This document shows, one piece after another, positions 9,467-18,011 of a DNA stretch of 64,000 nucleotides. The notes under the pieces are model-generated. The model was not told the DNA's origin, made no database searches, and saw only the letters and a list, made by a program, of their open reading frames with translations. The stretch comes from Lachnospiraceae bacterium (lineage in GTDB: Bacteria > Bacillota > Clostridia > Lachnospirales > Lachnospiraceae), in contig JALFLM010000111.1 in assembly GCA_022774705.1 (NCBI GenBank), positions 1-64,000 of the forward strand, given 5' to 3'. The translations under genes and the position numbers were made by a program. Each line of letters begins with the position of its first letter. Position 1 is the stretch's first letter.

Positions 9467-9483
9467 TTGTAAAATTCTTACAA
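9467..9483. promoter_or_regulatory. 17-bp palindrome upstream of the polysaccharide promoter
   Basis: TTGTAA-N5-TTACAA, a perfect 6-bp inverted repeat, centred about 43 bp upstream of the TATAAT at 9430. Size and place fit a dimeric regulator site; the regulator is unknown. Confidence 0.35.
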
Positions 9484-9536
9484 TCTCCGGATAAAGTCTT
9501 CTGACACCTTATACCGTCTGCCTCTGAATAACTGCA

Positions 9537-9581
9537 GCAAAAAAGCAGCAATATCAGGAATACCTCCCGACTTTGCTGCTT
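9537..9581 (-). terminator. Rho-independent terminator of the feo unit
   Basis: On the minus strand an outer stem AAGCAGCAA/TTGCTGCTT encloses an inner stem TCGGGA/TCCTGA and is followed by a run of T. It lies 30 bp after the Cys-rich membrane protein gene. Confidence 0.8.
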
Positions 9582-9612
9582 CTCTCGCCCATGTCCAACT
9601 GCATCCGGTGCA

Positions 9613-9783
9613 TTACTTCTTTTTACAGCTCTGGCTGCATGTGCTGCAGTTTCCTGTGCATCCGCTTCCGCAGTCGCAGCCGCAGATGCTTTTTCCGTTT
9701 TTCTTATTGCTTCTCAGAATTGTGACAGCAATTGCTGCTGCTGCCACGACCGCCACAAGAACAATGATATCTGCAGGATTCAT
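9613..9783 (-). CDS. FeoB-associated Cys-rich membrane protein
   Basis: A 56-residue protein with one N-terminal membrane helix (ADIIVLVAVVAAAAIAVTIL), a short basic stretch and a tail with seven cysteines arranged as CGCDCGSGCTGNCSTCSQSC. This is the pattern of the small FeoB-associated proteins found behind feoB in many Clostridia; the cysteines are thought to handle Fe2+ at the inner side of the transporter. I start at ATG 9783 since GGAGG lies 9 bp upstream; an upstream in-frame start would add 8 residues. It follows feoB by 61 bp and shares its terminator. Confidence 0.85.
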   Translation of the reverse strand: MNPADIIVLVAVVAAAAIAVTILRSNKKNGKSICGCDCGSGCTGNCSTCSQSCKKK

Positions 9784-9844
9784 ACCGAATATCCTCCTTC
9801 GTTCCATTTTCTGTATATATTCCGGCTTTTATTTCTGTATCCGG

Positions 9845-12187
9845 CTACATCCCGATTCCCATGCAGATCAGCCGTGTGATAAACGCAGCGATCCAGGCAA
9901 CCGCACACTGCCAGAAGATCACGCCGACAGCCCATCCTGTTCCCAGTTCCCGTTTGATGGCGGCAATTGAAGCCACGCAGGGGGTATATAAAAGAGAAAA
10001 TACCAGCATCGCTGCTGCGGATACGGTTGAGATGGCTGTGCTGATTCCGCTTCCGAACAGGATTCCCATGGTGGATACTACACTTTCCTTCGCCATAAAT
10101 CCGCTGATCAGAGAGGTTGCGATCCTCCAGTCACCCAGCCCCAGAGGTGCAAGAACCGGCGCGATCCAGCCGGATACCATGGCCATCAGACTCTGTGAGG
10201 AGTCTTCCACCAGATTCAGATGCAGGTCAAAACTCTGCAGGAACCAGACGATGATCGTTGCGATCAGAATGACGCTGAAAGCTTTACTCAGGAAATCCTT
10301 GGCTTTTTCCCACAGAAGCTGCGCCACATTTTTCGCACCGGGCATGCGGTAATTGGGAAGTTCCATAACGAAAGGAACTGCTTCCCCTTTGAACAGCGTA
10401 TGCTTGAACAGAAGTGCCACCAGAATTCCCACAAGAATGCCCAGTACATAAATTCCTGTCATGATCAATCCTCCCTTTCCCGGGAAAAATGCACTGACAA
10501 AAAACGCGTAGATCGGCAGTTTTGCAGTACAGCTCATGAAAGGTGTCAGGAAAATCGTCATCTGACGGTCACGTTTGCTTGGCAGCGTTCTGGTCGCCAT
10601 AACAGCGGGAACAGTACAGCCAAAACCGATCAGCATGGGAACGATGCTGCGTCCCGAAAGACCGATCTTCCTCAGCAGCTTATCCATGAAAAAAGCGACT
10701 CTGGCCACATATCCGCTGTCTTCCATGATGGAAAGGAAGAAAAACAGAGTAACAACGATGGGCAGGAAACTGAGAACGCTTCCTACACCACCGAAAATGC
10801 CGTCGATAACCAGTCCGTGAAGAGCATGATTGACATGGGCTGTGGTCATCCACTGATCCACCACTTCGGTCAGTGCGTCAATGCCGTTTTCCAAAAGCCC
10901 CTGAAGAAAAGCACCGATAACATTAAAGGTCAGGAAAAATACGGCCCCCATAATGGCAACAAAGCAGGGAATGGCAGTCCATTTTCCCGTAAGAATCCTG
11001 TCCATTTTCTCGGAACGGATCCGCTCCCTGCTTTCCTTCGGTTTCTTTACGGTACGCTCACAGACATATTCAATAAAATCAAACCGCATATCGGCAATGG
11101 CAGCGCTGCGGTCCATACCGCCCTCTTTCTCCATCTGCAGTACAACATGTTCGATCATATCCATTTCATTCTGATCCAGCTGAAGCTGCTCCAGAATCAG
11201 GGAGTCACCTTCAATGATCTTTGTAGCGGAAAACCGGAGAGGAAGACCTGCCCGTTCCGTATGATCCTCTATGATGGATTCCACCGCATGGATGGCACGG
11301 TGAATAGCGCCGCCGTGGTCATCCTTGCTGCAGAAATCCTGTTTCCTGGGCCGTTCCTGATATCTGGCAATATGTACCGCATGTTCGATCAGTTCCCGGA
11401 CACCTTCATTTTTTGCAGCCGAAATAGGAATGACAGGAACACCCATCAGAGCTTCCATGCCGTTGATATCAATGGCGCCGTTATTGTTCATCACTTCATC
11501 CATCATATTAAGTGCAATTACCATGGGAACATTCATTTCCAGAAGCTGCATGGTCAGATACAGATTCCGCTCAATATTGGTGGCATCAACAATGTTGATG
11601 ATAGCTTTCGGCTTGTCACCCAGCACAAAATTTCTGGAAACGATCTCCTCACTGGTATAGGGAGACATAGAATAAATGCCGGGCAGGTCCGTTACTCTGG
11701 TGTTGGGACGTCCTTTAATTGGGCCGTCCTTCCGGTCTACCGTCACACCCGGGAAATTGCCTACATGCTGGTTGGCACCTGTCAGCTGGTTGAACAGCGT
11801 CGTTTTCCCGCAGTTCTGATTTCCCACAAGGGCATACGTCAGAAGCTCTCCCTCAGGCAGCGGATCACCATCGTCTTTAGCATGATATTTGCCGTCTTCA
11901 CCCAGACCGGGGTGCTCGGAAGGGTAAATCCTGTCAATACGTCTGTGCTTATTTTTTCGTTCTTCGATGGGCTGAATATCAATCTGATCAGCATCAGCCA
12001 GACGAAGCGTCAGCTCATAACCGTGAATCTGCAGTTCCATGGGATCTCCCATGGGTGCAAACTTTACAACGGTAACCTCTGCTCCCGGAATTACACCCAT
12101 ATCCAGGAAATGCTGCCGGAGAGCTCCTTCTCCCCCTACTTTCGTAATGACAGCACTTTCACCGATTTTCAAGTTTTTGAGCGTCAT
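9845..12187 (-). CDS. feoB: Ferrous iron transporter, FeoA-FeoB fusion
   Basis: A 780-residue Fe2+ importer. Residues about 1-75 form a FeoA (SH3-like) domain (GEGALRQHFLDMGVIPGAEV). A 40-residue linker leads to the FeoB G domain with GNQNCGKTTLFNQLTG (G1), the G3 motif DLPGIYS and NMMDE (G4). The C-terminal half has the Gate/core membrane helices with the conserved GFGCTVPAVMATR. FeoA and FeoB are separate proteins in enterobacteria; the fusion is common in Clostridia. Start ATG 12187 has GGAGG 8 bp upstream. Transcribed with the Cys-rich protein from a promoter at 12254-12282 that carries probable metalloregulator sites. Confidence 0.95.
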   Translation of the reverse strand: MTLKNLKIGESAVITKVGGEGALRQHFLDMGVIPGAEVTVVKFAPMGDPMELQIHGYELTLRLADADQIDIQPIEERKNKHRRIDRIYPSEHPGLGEDGKYHAKDDGDPLPEGELLTYALVGNQNCGKTTLFNQLTGANQHVGNFPGVTVDRKDGPIKGRPNTRVTDLPGIYSMSPYTSEEIVSRNFVLGDKPKAIINIVDATNIERNLYLTMQLLEMNVPMVIALNMMDEVMNNNGAIDINGMEALMGVPVIPISAAKNEGVRELIEHAVHIARYQERPRKQDFCSKDDHGGAIHRAIHAVESIIEDHTERAGLPLRFSATKIIEGDSLILEQLQLDQNEMDMIEHVVLQMEKEGGMDRSAAIADMRFDFIEYVCERTVKKPKESRERIRSEKMDRILTGKWTAIPCFVAIMGAVFFLTFNVIGAFLQGLLENGIDALTEVVDQWMTTAHVNHALHGLVIDGIFGGVGSVLSFLPIVVTLFFFLSIMEDSGYVARVAFFMDKLLRKIGLSGRSIVPMLIGFGCTVPAVMATRTLPSKRDRQMTIFLTPFMSCTAKLPIYAFFVSAFFPGKGGLIMTGIYVLGILVGILVALLFKHTLFKGEAVPFVMELPNYRMPGAKNVAQLLWEKAKDFLSKAFSVILIATIIVWFLQSFDLHLNLVEDSSQSLMAMVSGWIAPVLAPLGLGDWRIATSLISGFMAKESVVSTMGILFGSGISTAISTVSAAAMLVFSLLYTPCVASIAAIKRELGTGWAVGVIFWQCAVAWIAAFITRLICMGIGM

Positions 12188-12243
12188 TTCAAGTACCTCC
12201 ATTTTCCATGTATCTGATAAACTTTCTCAATAAGTTAATCTTT

Positions 12244-12270
12244 GCTAACCAAAGTTATATCACGCTAACC
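12244..12270. promoter_or_regulatory. Paired GCTAACC half-sites, probable DtxR-type operator
   Basis: Two identical GCTAACC heptamers begin at 12244 and 12264, exactly 20 bp (two helical turns) apart. Each equals a half of the classical DtxR/IdeR palindrome. One lies in the spacer of the feo promoter and the other just after its -10. Binding by an iron-sensing DtxR-family repressor is inferred. Confidence 0.55.
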
Positions 12271-12282
12271 CATATTCGTCAA
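12254..12282 (-). promoter_or_regulatory. feoAB promoter
   Basis: On the minus strand TTGACG, a 17-bp spacer and TATAAC form a near-consensus housekeeping promoter. Transcription would start near 12247, about 60 bp upstream of the feoB start codon. Confidence 0.8.
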
Positions 12283-12331
12283 GACTGAATCGACCTCTCT
12301 GAAAAAAAATTTATATTTTTTCTTCCGGTTC

Positions 12332-12363
12332 TGAATACATCTTTCTGCCGGTTTCGTTATAAT
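12332..12363 (+). promoter_or_regulatory. Candidate promoter of the sigma factor operon
   Basis: TGAATAC, 16 bp and CGTTAT resemble an ECF-sigma promoter (the SigW type is TGAAAC-N16-CGTA), which would mean autoregulation. TATAAT at 12358-12363 overlaps it and could be a housekeeping -10. Either would place the transcript start only a few bases before the chosen start codon, so the assignment is weak. Confidence 0.3.
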
Positions 12364-12374
12364 AGGTGACAGAC

Positions 12375-12947
12375 ATGAAAATGAGTCGAAAGGAGGCGGA
12401 TGAAATCAACGATGAAGAATATTTTTCATATCTGGTAAAACAGTATGAAAAGCTGGTTTACAGTATCTGTTACAAGACCACCGGCAATCAGTTTGATGCA
12501 CAGGATCTGACACAGGATACATTCCTATCCGCCTACAAAAATCTGGACCGCTTCGACCGTGCCCACGAACGGGCATGGCTCTGCCGGATCGCCAGCAACA
12601 AAGCGCTGGATTATCTGAAAAGCAGTCAGCGGAAAATCGTCTGTGAGGAGGATTCCTTTTTTATGGATGTAAAGGATACACAGGCCGGACCGGAGGAAAC
12701 CCTTCTGCAGCAGGAATCCGGGCAGTACGTGATGCATGTCTGTCAGGAACTGAAAAGTCCCTATAAAGAAATCGCACTGGAGCATTTCTATAAGGAAAAA
12801 ACTGCCGCCCAGATTGCCGCAGAGCAGGGAAAGAATCTGAAAACAGTTCAGACACAGATCTACCGGGCCAAAGCCATGATCAGAAAAAAACTGCAGAAAA
12901 AGGCACCGGGCCATAACCGTGAAAAGAAAGGAGGTATCGGCTCATGA
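12375..12947 (+). CDS. ECF-type RNA polymerase sigma factor
   Basis: A 190-residue sigma-70 family protein of ECF size. Region 2 is seen in YFSYLVKQYEKLVYSICYKTTG and DAQDLTQDTFLSAYKNL, and region 4 in KEIALEHFYKEKTAAQIAAEQG with a helix-turn-helix. I place the start at ATG 12375 with AGGTG 6 bp before it; ATG 12381 is also possible. A stronger AGGAGG at 12391 is followed by an ATG only in another frame that closes at once. The stop codon overlaps the next gene's start (ATGA), the usual coupling of a sigma factor to its anti-sigma factor. Probably responds to envelope stress together with the membrane proteins downstream. Confidence 0.87.
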   Translation: MKMSRKEADEINDEEYFSYLVKQYEKLVYSICYKTTGNQFDAQDLTQDTFLSAYKNLDRFDRAHERAWLCRIASNKALDYLKSSQRKIVCEEDSFFMDVKDTQAGPEETLLQQESGQYVMHVCQELKSPYKEIALEHFYKEKTAAQIAAEQGKNLKTVQTQIYRAKAMIRKKLQKKAPGHNREKKGGIGS

Positions 12948-13525
12948 CGGATAAAATCAAAGAGAACAAAACAATTCAGTGCAGAAGACATCTGACACAG
13001 GAAGATTTCATCAGATGGGATTCCGGTCTGATGACCCCTGATGAAATGGAAACATTTCTCTCCCATACGGCTTCCTGCAGTACCTGCGCTGACAACTGGA
13101 TGGCATGGATGGAAAGTCCTGAATCGGAAACGCTGCCCGAACCGCCCGCCTATCTGGCAGAAGAAATCATCGGACGCAGCAGACAGCCCGATCTGATGAT
13201 CGCCCGCAGACTGAATCGTACCTCCAGGCAGCTCCGTCTTCTGACCTACAGCCTGAAGGTGGGAACCGCTGTCGTACTCTCCATCATGATGCTGTTTTCC
13301 ATCAACCTGACCAGTATGAAAATGGCCTCCGGGTTGGAAAACAGACAACCTCAGCACCGCACGCAGCAATACAATACCGCGGAATACAATGTCACGGGCT
13401 ATATGCGCAAAGGAACGCAGAATATCGTGAAATCTCTGGATTCCTTTACCCGGTCGATTTTAAATTTTGAATTCAGCTTCAATCAGGAAGATAATCAATT
13501 ACAGAACAACAGCCCTGAGAAATGA
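12944..13525 (+). CDS. Zinc-finger anti-sigma factor
   Basis: A 193-residue single-pass membrane protein. The N-terminal zf-HC2 element is FLSHTASCSTCADNW (His, then CxxC), which in the family holds the cognate sigma factor; one membrane helix lies near residues 105-122 (VGTAVVLSIMMLFSINL). The outer part is Gln/Asn-rich and has no recognised fold. Start overlaps the sigma gene stop by 4 bp, so the two are translationally coupled and likely partners. Signal and release mechanism cannot be read from sequence. Confidence 0.82.
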   Translation: MTDKIKENKTIQCRRHLTQEDFIRWDSGLMTPDEMETFLSHTASCSTCADNWMAWMESPESETLPEPPAYLAEEIIGRSRQPDLMIARRLNRTSRQLRLLTYSLKVGTAVVLSIMMLFSINLTSMKMASGLENRQPQHRTQQYNTAEYNVTGYMRKGTQNIVKSLDSFTRSILNFEFSFNQEDNQLQNNSPEK

Positions 13526-13573
13526 ATATTTACAGAGTCATCACTTAAAAAGATTACAGGAGGATCATTCATA

Positions 13574-14152
13574 ATGACACATAAAAAAAATGGATTTTTA
13601 ACGTTTATCTGCTCGCTTTTTCCCGGCGCCGGGGAAATGTATCTCGGTTTTATGAAACAGGGAGTGAGCCTTATGGCACTATTTCTGGGGATCTGCGCCC
13701 TCTGCGCCTTTTTCCGGTTCGATGCCGGTCTCTTTATTCTGCCCATCGTCTGGTGCTACAGCTTTTTCCATGTACACAACCTGAAAAGTCTGACCGAGGA
13801 AGAATTCAGACAGGTAGAGGACGATTATCTTGTCCATCTGCCGGAAGACACAGAGCTGTATCTTTCCCGGAAAAAGCAGCTGATTCTGGCCTGGGCATGC
13901 ATTATCATCGGTGTTTATGCACTTATGCGCATCATACTCGATATACTTGTCTGGATCATTCCGTCATGGATTTATGACATCATTGATAACTGTTCCTGGC
14001 TCCTGCCGCAGATTATCCTCTCCCTTCTGCTCATCCTGCTGGGCATCCACCTGATCCGCGGAAAAAAGGCACAGCTGGACTCGGAAAAAAGCGATGACGA
14101 ACTGTTTGCGGAAATTGCATTTGAAGAGAACGATAAGGGCAATGATCATTAA
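13574..14152 (+). CDS. Polytopic membrane protein, TM2-like
   Basis: A 192-residue protein with about five membrane helices. The first segment, LTFICSLFPGAGEMYLGFMKQG, has the small-residue, Tyr/Gly pattern of TM2-domain and related proteins of Firmicutes; helices near residues 115-140 and 150-170 follow a charged cytoplasmic stretch, and the tail is acidic. AGGAGG precedes the ATG. Third gene of the sigma operon, so it is probably part of the response that the sigma factor controls. Biochemical role unknown. Confidence 0.65.
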   Translation: MTHKKNGFLTFICSLFPGAGEMYLGFMKQGVSLMALFLGICALCAFFRFDAGLFILPIVWCYSFFHVHNLKSLTEEEFRQVEDDYLVHLPEDTELYLSRKKQLILAWACIIIGVYALMRIILDILVWIIPSWIYDIIDNCSWLLPQIILSLLLILLGIHLIRGKKAQLDSEKSDDELFAEIAFEENDKGNDH

Positions 14153-14168
14153 AAAGGAGGCGATACAG

Positions 14169-14480
14169 ATGCATGTAAGAAGAGTCGGCAGCATAACCTG
14201 CGGTGTTTCACTGATTATTTACGGAATATTGTTTCTGATATCAACTTTTTACCAGCCATTTGACTACAGTTTTGTCCTGCGCTTCTGGCCCATCGTCCTG
14301 ATCGGCATGGGTATGGAGATGCTGGCTGCGGTTCATCAGTATCGTCAGGATGAAAACTGCGCTCTGAAATACGACAAAGGCGCCGTTTTCATCCTGATTC
14401 TCCTGATGCTTTTTGCCTGCGGCATGGGAATCGCAGACTACTGCCTCAGATATATGGAGATGCATACCGCATGGTATTAG
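14169..14480 (+). CDS. Small membrane protein with LiaF/DUF5668-like helices
   Basis: A 103-residue protein with three to four membrane helices. The pattern GVSLIIYGILFL then FWPIVLIGMGMEML is that of the LiaI/LiaF-type transmembrane region (DUF5668). GGAGG lies 8 bp before the ATG at 14169. Last gene of the sigma operon; its stop lies 2 bp from the stop of the converging NUDIX gene. Likely envelope-stress sensing or modulation, by analogy with LiaF. Confidence 0.65.
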   Translation: MHVRRVGSITCGVSLIIYGILFLISTFYQPFDYSFVLRFWPIVLIGMGMEMLAAVHQYRQDENCALKYDKGAVFILILLMLFACGMGIADYCLRYMEMHTAWY

Positions 14481-14482
14481 TT

Positions 14483-14983
14483 TTAAAACTCTTCCAGAGG
14501 GCAGAACACAACGCCCTCCTGTCCTGCGATGCCCGCATACAGAACAGAATCATATCTGGATTTTTCCAGATAATGCTTTACGACAAACCGTGCTGTCCAG
14601 GGCATCTCCATCTTCAGAAGCTCCGGATAGGCCACCCACTGCGGGTTGCCCTCCGGGCTTTTCAATATCACTTCTGTTCCCGGTTTCAGATCGGCAAAAA
14701 AGTAATAATTCTGGCGGATTTCCCCATTTTTCAGCCTCAACGTCACGTAACGCAGCTTCAGATTCCGCAGGTCATCTCCGGTCAGGCCGATCTCTTCTTT
14801 CAGCTCCCGTAAAGCCGCATCCTGTGCCCGATTCAGTTCCTTCGGCTCAAAATGCCCCCCGATTCCGCACCAGGAAGGTGCCACCACCCGCGAACCGATC
14901 CGGTACAGCAGAAGCATCTGCTTCTCTCCATCCGATTCCCGGGTGATGTAAACGCTGGTCATATTCCTTAATTTTCCTTCCAT
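14483..14983 (-). CDS. NUDIX hydrolase (MutT-like)
   Basis: A 166-residue hydrolase expected to cleave a nucleoside diphosphate linked to another group, possibly 8-oxo-dGTP. The NUDIX box is visible as GGHFEPKE followed, after nine rather than the usual seven residues, by RELKEEIGL. The longer spacing occurs in a MutT-like subgroup of Firmicutes, so the box looks functional. ATG 14983 chosen with GAGAGGGG 6 bp upstream; a GTG five codons earlier is less likely. Single gene between a converging operon and a MATE gene. Confidence 0.82.
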   Translation of the reverse strand: MEGKLRNMTSVYITRESDGEKQMLLLYRIGSRVVAPSWCGIGGHFEPKELNRAQDAALRELKEEIGLTGDDLRNLKLRYVTLRLKNGEIRQNYYFFADLKPGTEVILKSPEGNPQWVAYPELLKMEMPWTARFVVKHYLEKSRYDSVLYAGIAGQEGVVFCPLEEF

Positions 14984-15011
14984 TGGATCCCCTCTCACAA
15001 TAAAGCAAGGA

Positions 15012-15051
15012 AAACGCAGCCGAATCTCTTAATCAAGATACAGCTGCGTTT
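15012..15051 (-). terminator. Probable terminator of the MATE gene at 15152
   Basis: AAACGCAGC and GCTGCGTTT form a 9-bp stem with a 22-base loop; on the minus strand it is followed by TTTTCC. The short T-run makes it moderate. Confidence 0.5.
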
Positions 15052-15151
15052 CTGCCCCTGCCAAGGTAAATGTATTATAGCACAGATTATGAAAAATTGC
15101 TATTGCCTTTAAAATTGCATTTTCCCGGCTGAAGTCCGAACAGCAATTCCT

Positions 15152-16525
15152 CTACTTAATCGCTTTTTCTTTCCATTTGCCTCTTCGATAGAAGAAAAAT
15201 GTCAGGACTGCGCCCATTGTCCAGGACACGAACAGTGATATGAATACACATTCGCAGCGACCGTGGGGCAGTTCGGGTGTTCTTGTGAGCCAGGAGATTC
15301 CATAGGCCAGCGGTACACGGATCACGATGGTGGTGATCATGGATATCCACATGGGTGTCATAGTATCGCCGGCACCGCGCATAACACCGGACAGACTCTG
15401 TGTGACTGCCATGGCTATGTAACCCACCGCCAGAATCCGCATCATGCGAATACTCAGATCCACCAGTGCCTCCGTTTCCGTGAAAATACCCATCAGATAT
15501 TTACCGAAGATCAGAATCAGTACCGTGATGGTGGCTGAAACTCCCATGGCGATACCGGTTCCCTGTTTTGCGCCTTTTACCACCCGGTCATACTCTCCTG
15601 CACCCACATTCTGGCCGGCGTAGGTTGTCATGGCTGTTCCAAATGAGAAATTCGGCATCATGGCAAATCCGTCCACACGCATAACGATAACATTGGCTGC
15701 AATAAACATTTCCCCAAAGCTGTTGGTCAGAGACTGCACAATGATCATGGCCGATGACAGAATGGCCTGGGTCAGGCCGGAGGGCAGACCCAGACGGACA
15801 ATTGTCCATGCATGCTTTCGGCTGATTTTCAGATAACGAAGCCTGAAATCGAAAATATCTGTCAGACGGGCCAGCTTTATGAAACACAGAATGGCAGAAA
15901 TACTCTGTGCAATGGCCGTTGCCAGCGCCACACCGGATACGCCCATTTTGAAAACCGCAACAAACAGCAGATCAAGTCCGATATTCAGCACGGTAGCTAC
16001 CAGCAGATATACAAGCGCAGAAAAGGAATCACCCAGTCCCCGCAGAATACCGCCCAGGATATTGTAGTAAGCCATCCCCGCAATCCCGACCATCAGTATT
16101 GTCAGATATGACGTACACCAGTCAAGAATGCTGTCCGGCGTATTCAGAAATCTCAGCATGGGCCGGATAACAGGCGGTGCACAGACCATCAGAAGCAGCG
16201 AGGAAATTGCCGTCAATGTCACGCAGTTTCCAATCGTTTCCGACAGTTCCTCTCTCTGTCTTGCTCCGAAATACTGGGATACCATAATTCCGGCTCCCAC
16301 GGAGATTCCCACAAACAGTACCAGCAACAGGTTCAGCAGCGGACCTGCGCTCCCTACAGCAGCCAGCGCATTATCTCCCACATAACGCCCCACCACAATA
16401 CTGTCCACCGTATTGTACAGCTGCTGAGCAATATTGCCGATCAGCATGGGAATCGAGAAAGCCACGATTCCCTTCCACGGTGTGCCCTCTGTCATATCGA
16501 CAGGAGCAAATAACTCTTTTAACAT
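15152..16525 (-). CDS. MATE-family efflux transporter
   Basis: A 457-residue member of the MATE family with about twelve helices. The N-terminal signature IAQQLYNTVDSIVVGRYVG is intact, and the second half starts around NSFGEMFIAANVIVMRVDGF. GGGGGA precedes the ATG. It is most like the bacterial NorM/DinF-like group of Firmicutes; the compound exported is unknown. It lies between the NUDIX gene and a broken AAA-ATPase gene, with no sign of cotranscription. Confidence 0.88.
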   Translation of the reverse strand: MLKELFAPVDMTEGTPWKGIVAFSIPMLIGNIAQQLYNTVDSIVVGRYVGDNALAAVGSAGPLLNLLLVLFVGISVGAGIMVSQYFGARQREELSETIGNCVTLTAISSLLLMVCAPPVIRPMLRFLNTPDSILDWCTSYLTILMVGIAGMAYYNILGGILRGLGDSFSALVYLLVATVLNIGLDLLFVAVFKMGVSGVALATAIAQSISAILCFIKLARLTDIFDFRLRYLKISRKHAWTIVRLGLPSGLTQAILSSAMIIVQSLTNSFGEMFIAANVIVMRVDGFAMMPNFSFGTAMTTYAGQNVGAGEYDRVVKGAKQGTGIAMGVSATITVLILIFGKYLMGIFTETEALVDLSIRMMRILAVGYIAMAVTQSLSGVMRGAGDTMTPMWISMITTIVIRVPLAYGISWLTRTPELPHGRCECVFISLFVSWTMGAVLTFFFYRRGKWKEKAIK

Positions 16526-16575
16526 AGCTTATCCCCCATTTGTATTTTTAATGTTCAGAGACGGACTCTGAATAT

Positions 16576-17859
16576 TTATCTCTTTTTCACCAGACAGCGC
16601 TTTCTGAAGAAAGAAATCCCATAGCAGAAAATAAGGTCGTAGTCATCTTCAAATTCCTTATTCGGAAGCTTTAAAGCCCATATTCCATCCGGTAAAGGCT
16701 CAGTCAGTTCTGTATCTCTCACTCCGGTCAGATAGCCGGTCAGATAAAGCACACTCCAGAGATCGTCCTCAGAAGAATGCAGATAATCATACGTCAGGCT
16801 TTCGTCCACACGCTGTATAATATATCCGCCTGCGAGCAGCGTTTCCAGCTTTTTTGTAATGCTGCTGCCGGCATAATCAATAAAGGAACGAATGATTGCA
16901 TTATCACTGGTATTTTTCCAGTATCCCGCAGGCTTTGCACCTGGATCTCTCTGGAGATCCCACAGGTAATTCATCACATCCCACGGGCAATACACATCAG
17001 AATCACCAAAATGATAGCCCTCATACCATGCTTTTATGCTTTCCGCATGTTCTGCAGCATCCATCTCTCTCAGAATCCGGTCAACATCCTCCTACGTAAA
17101 GCCAAAATATTCGTTAAACCCGCAATCTGTAATCGTATCTGAAACAAAATTATTGGTTCCGGTGAAAATACTTTCTATCGCAATCTTCAGGCAGCCGGTA
17201 ATCACAGCAAAGCGAAGAGAACTGTTATCCTTAAGTGCAGTACTCAGCATGATTTTGATGATGTCAAGCATCTGAGGATAGTAATCATGGCTGCTGGCCC
17301 TGGCCAGCGGAACATCATATTCATCCAGCAGAAAAATAACCGGCTTCCGATAGTAAATATGCATCATCCGCATCAATGTATCCAGCGAGCGGCTGACCTG
17401 CGTTTTATCCGCCTGCCCGGCCTTCAGATCAAGAAAAATCTTCTTATCGTCAGAATCAATGTCAGCACAATCAAGCAGATAAACGTAATTCTTATATAGA
17501 TTTGAAATCTGCGCAAGAAGCTGACCATAAGCATCCTGAAAAGTCAATCCGTCAATATCCTTTAAGGAAAAGAAAATGGTCGGCCACTGATTCATCCATT
17601 CCCTGCACAAATCCACTCTGTCTGCAATCTCCAGCCCCTCAAACAAAGCTGTACTGTCTTTTCTGATATCAAAAAAATCCGACAGCATACTCATTCCCAG
17701 AGTTTTTCCAAAACGCCGGGGCCGGGTGATCAGCGTAACTTTTGCTGCAGACGTTTGCAGCAGTTCACTGATAAAAGAAGATTTGTCCACATAATAGTAC
17801 CCATTCTGACGTATCTCGGAGAAATCCGAAATACCGACAGGAATATTTAATTTCGTCAT
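16576..17859 (-). pseudogene. Broken AAA-ATPase/PD-(D/E)XK nuclease gene
   Basis: This is a member of the family with an N-terminal AAA-like ATPase (Walker A region in ITRPRRFGKTLGMSML) and a C-terminal PD-(D/E)XK nuclease. The frame from 17859 is stopped by an in-frame TAG at 17092-17094, after FNEYFGFT. The same frame continues past it as EDVDRILREMDAAEH and runs on to 16576, so one substitution explains the break. A second lesion follows: after ALKLPNKE the sequence jumps to FEDDYDLIFCYGISFF, which normally lies at the far end of the nuclease domain. Roughly 150 residues holding the nuclease active site are therefore absent. Family members have about 520-560 residues. The gene is judged non-functional. 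Confidence 0.85.
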
Positions 17860-18011
17860 ACCGGTCACCCCTCTTTTCCTTCTCTGAAATCAAACTGTTT
17901 TGTCTGTATATAATCTACCATATATATGGCGCTTTGAACATCCCCAAAAGAGGCTGGCTCTGAACAATAACGCTAACACACTCAGAATTCTCTATTCAAA
18001 GCCTGACAGAT

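Noticed and set aside
10220..12217. Long plus-strand open frame of about 665 codons opposite feoB.
   Set aside because: It is the mirror of a well-coded gene; composition is His/Asn/Gln-rich with no domain and no start signal.
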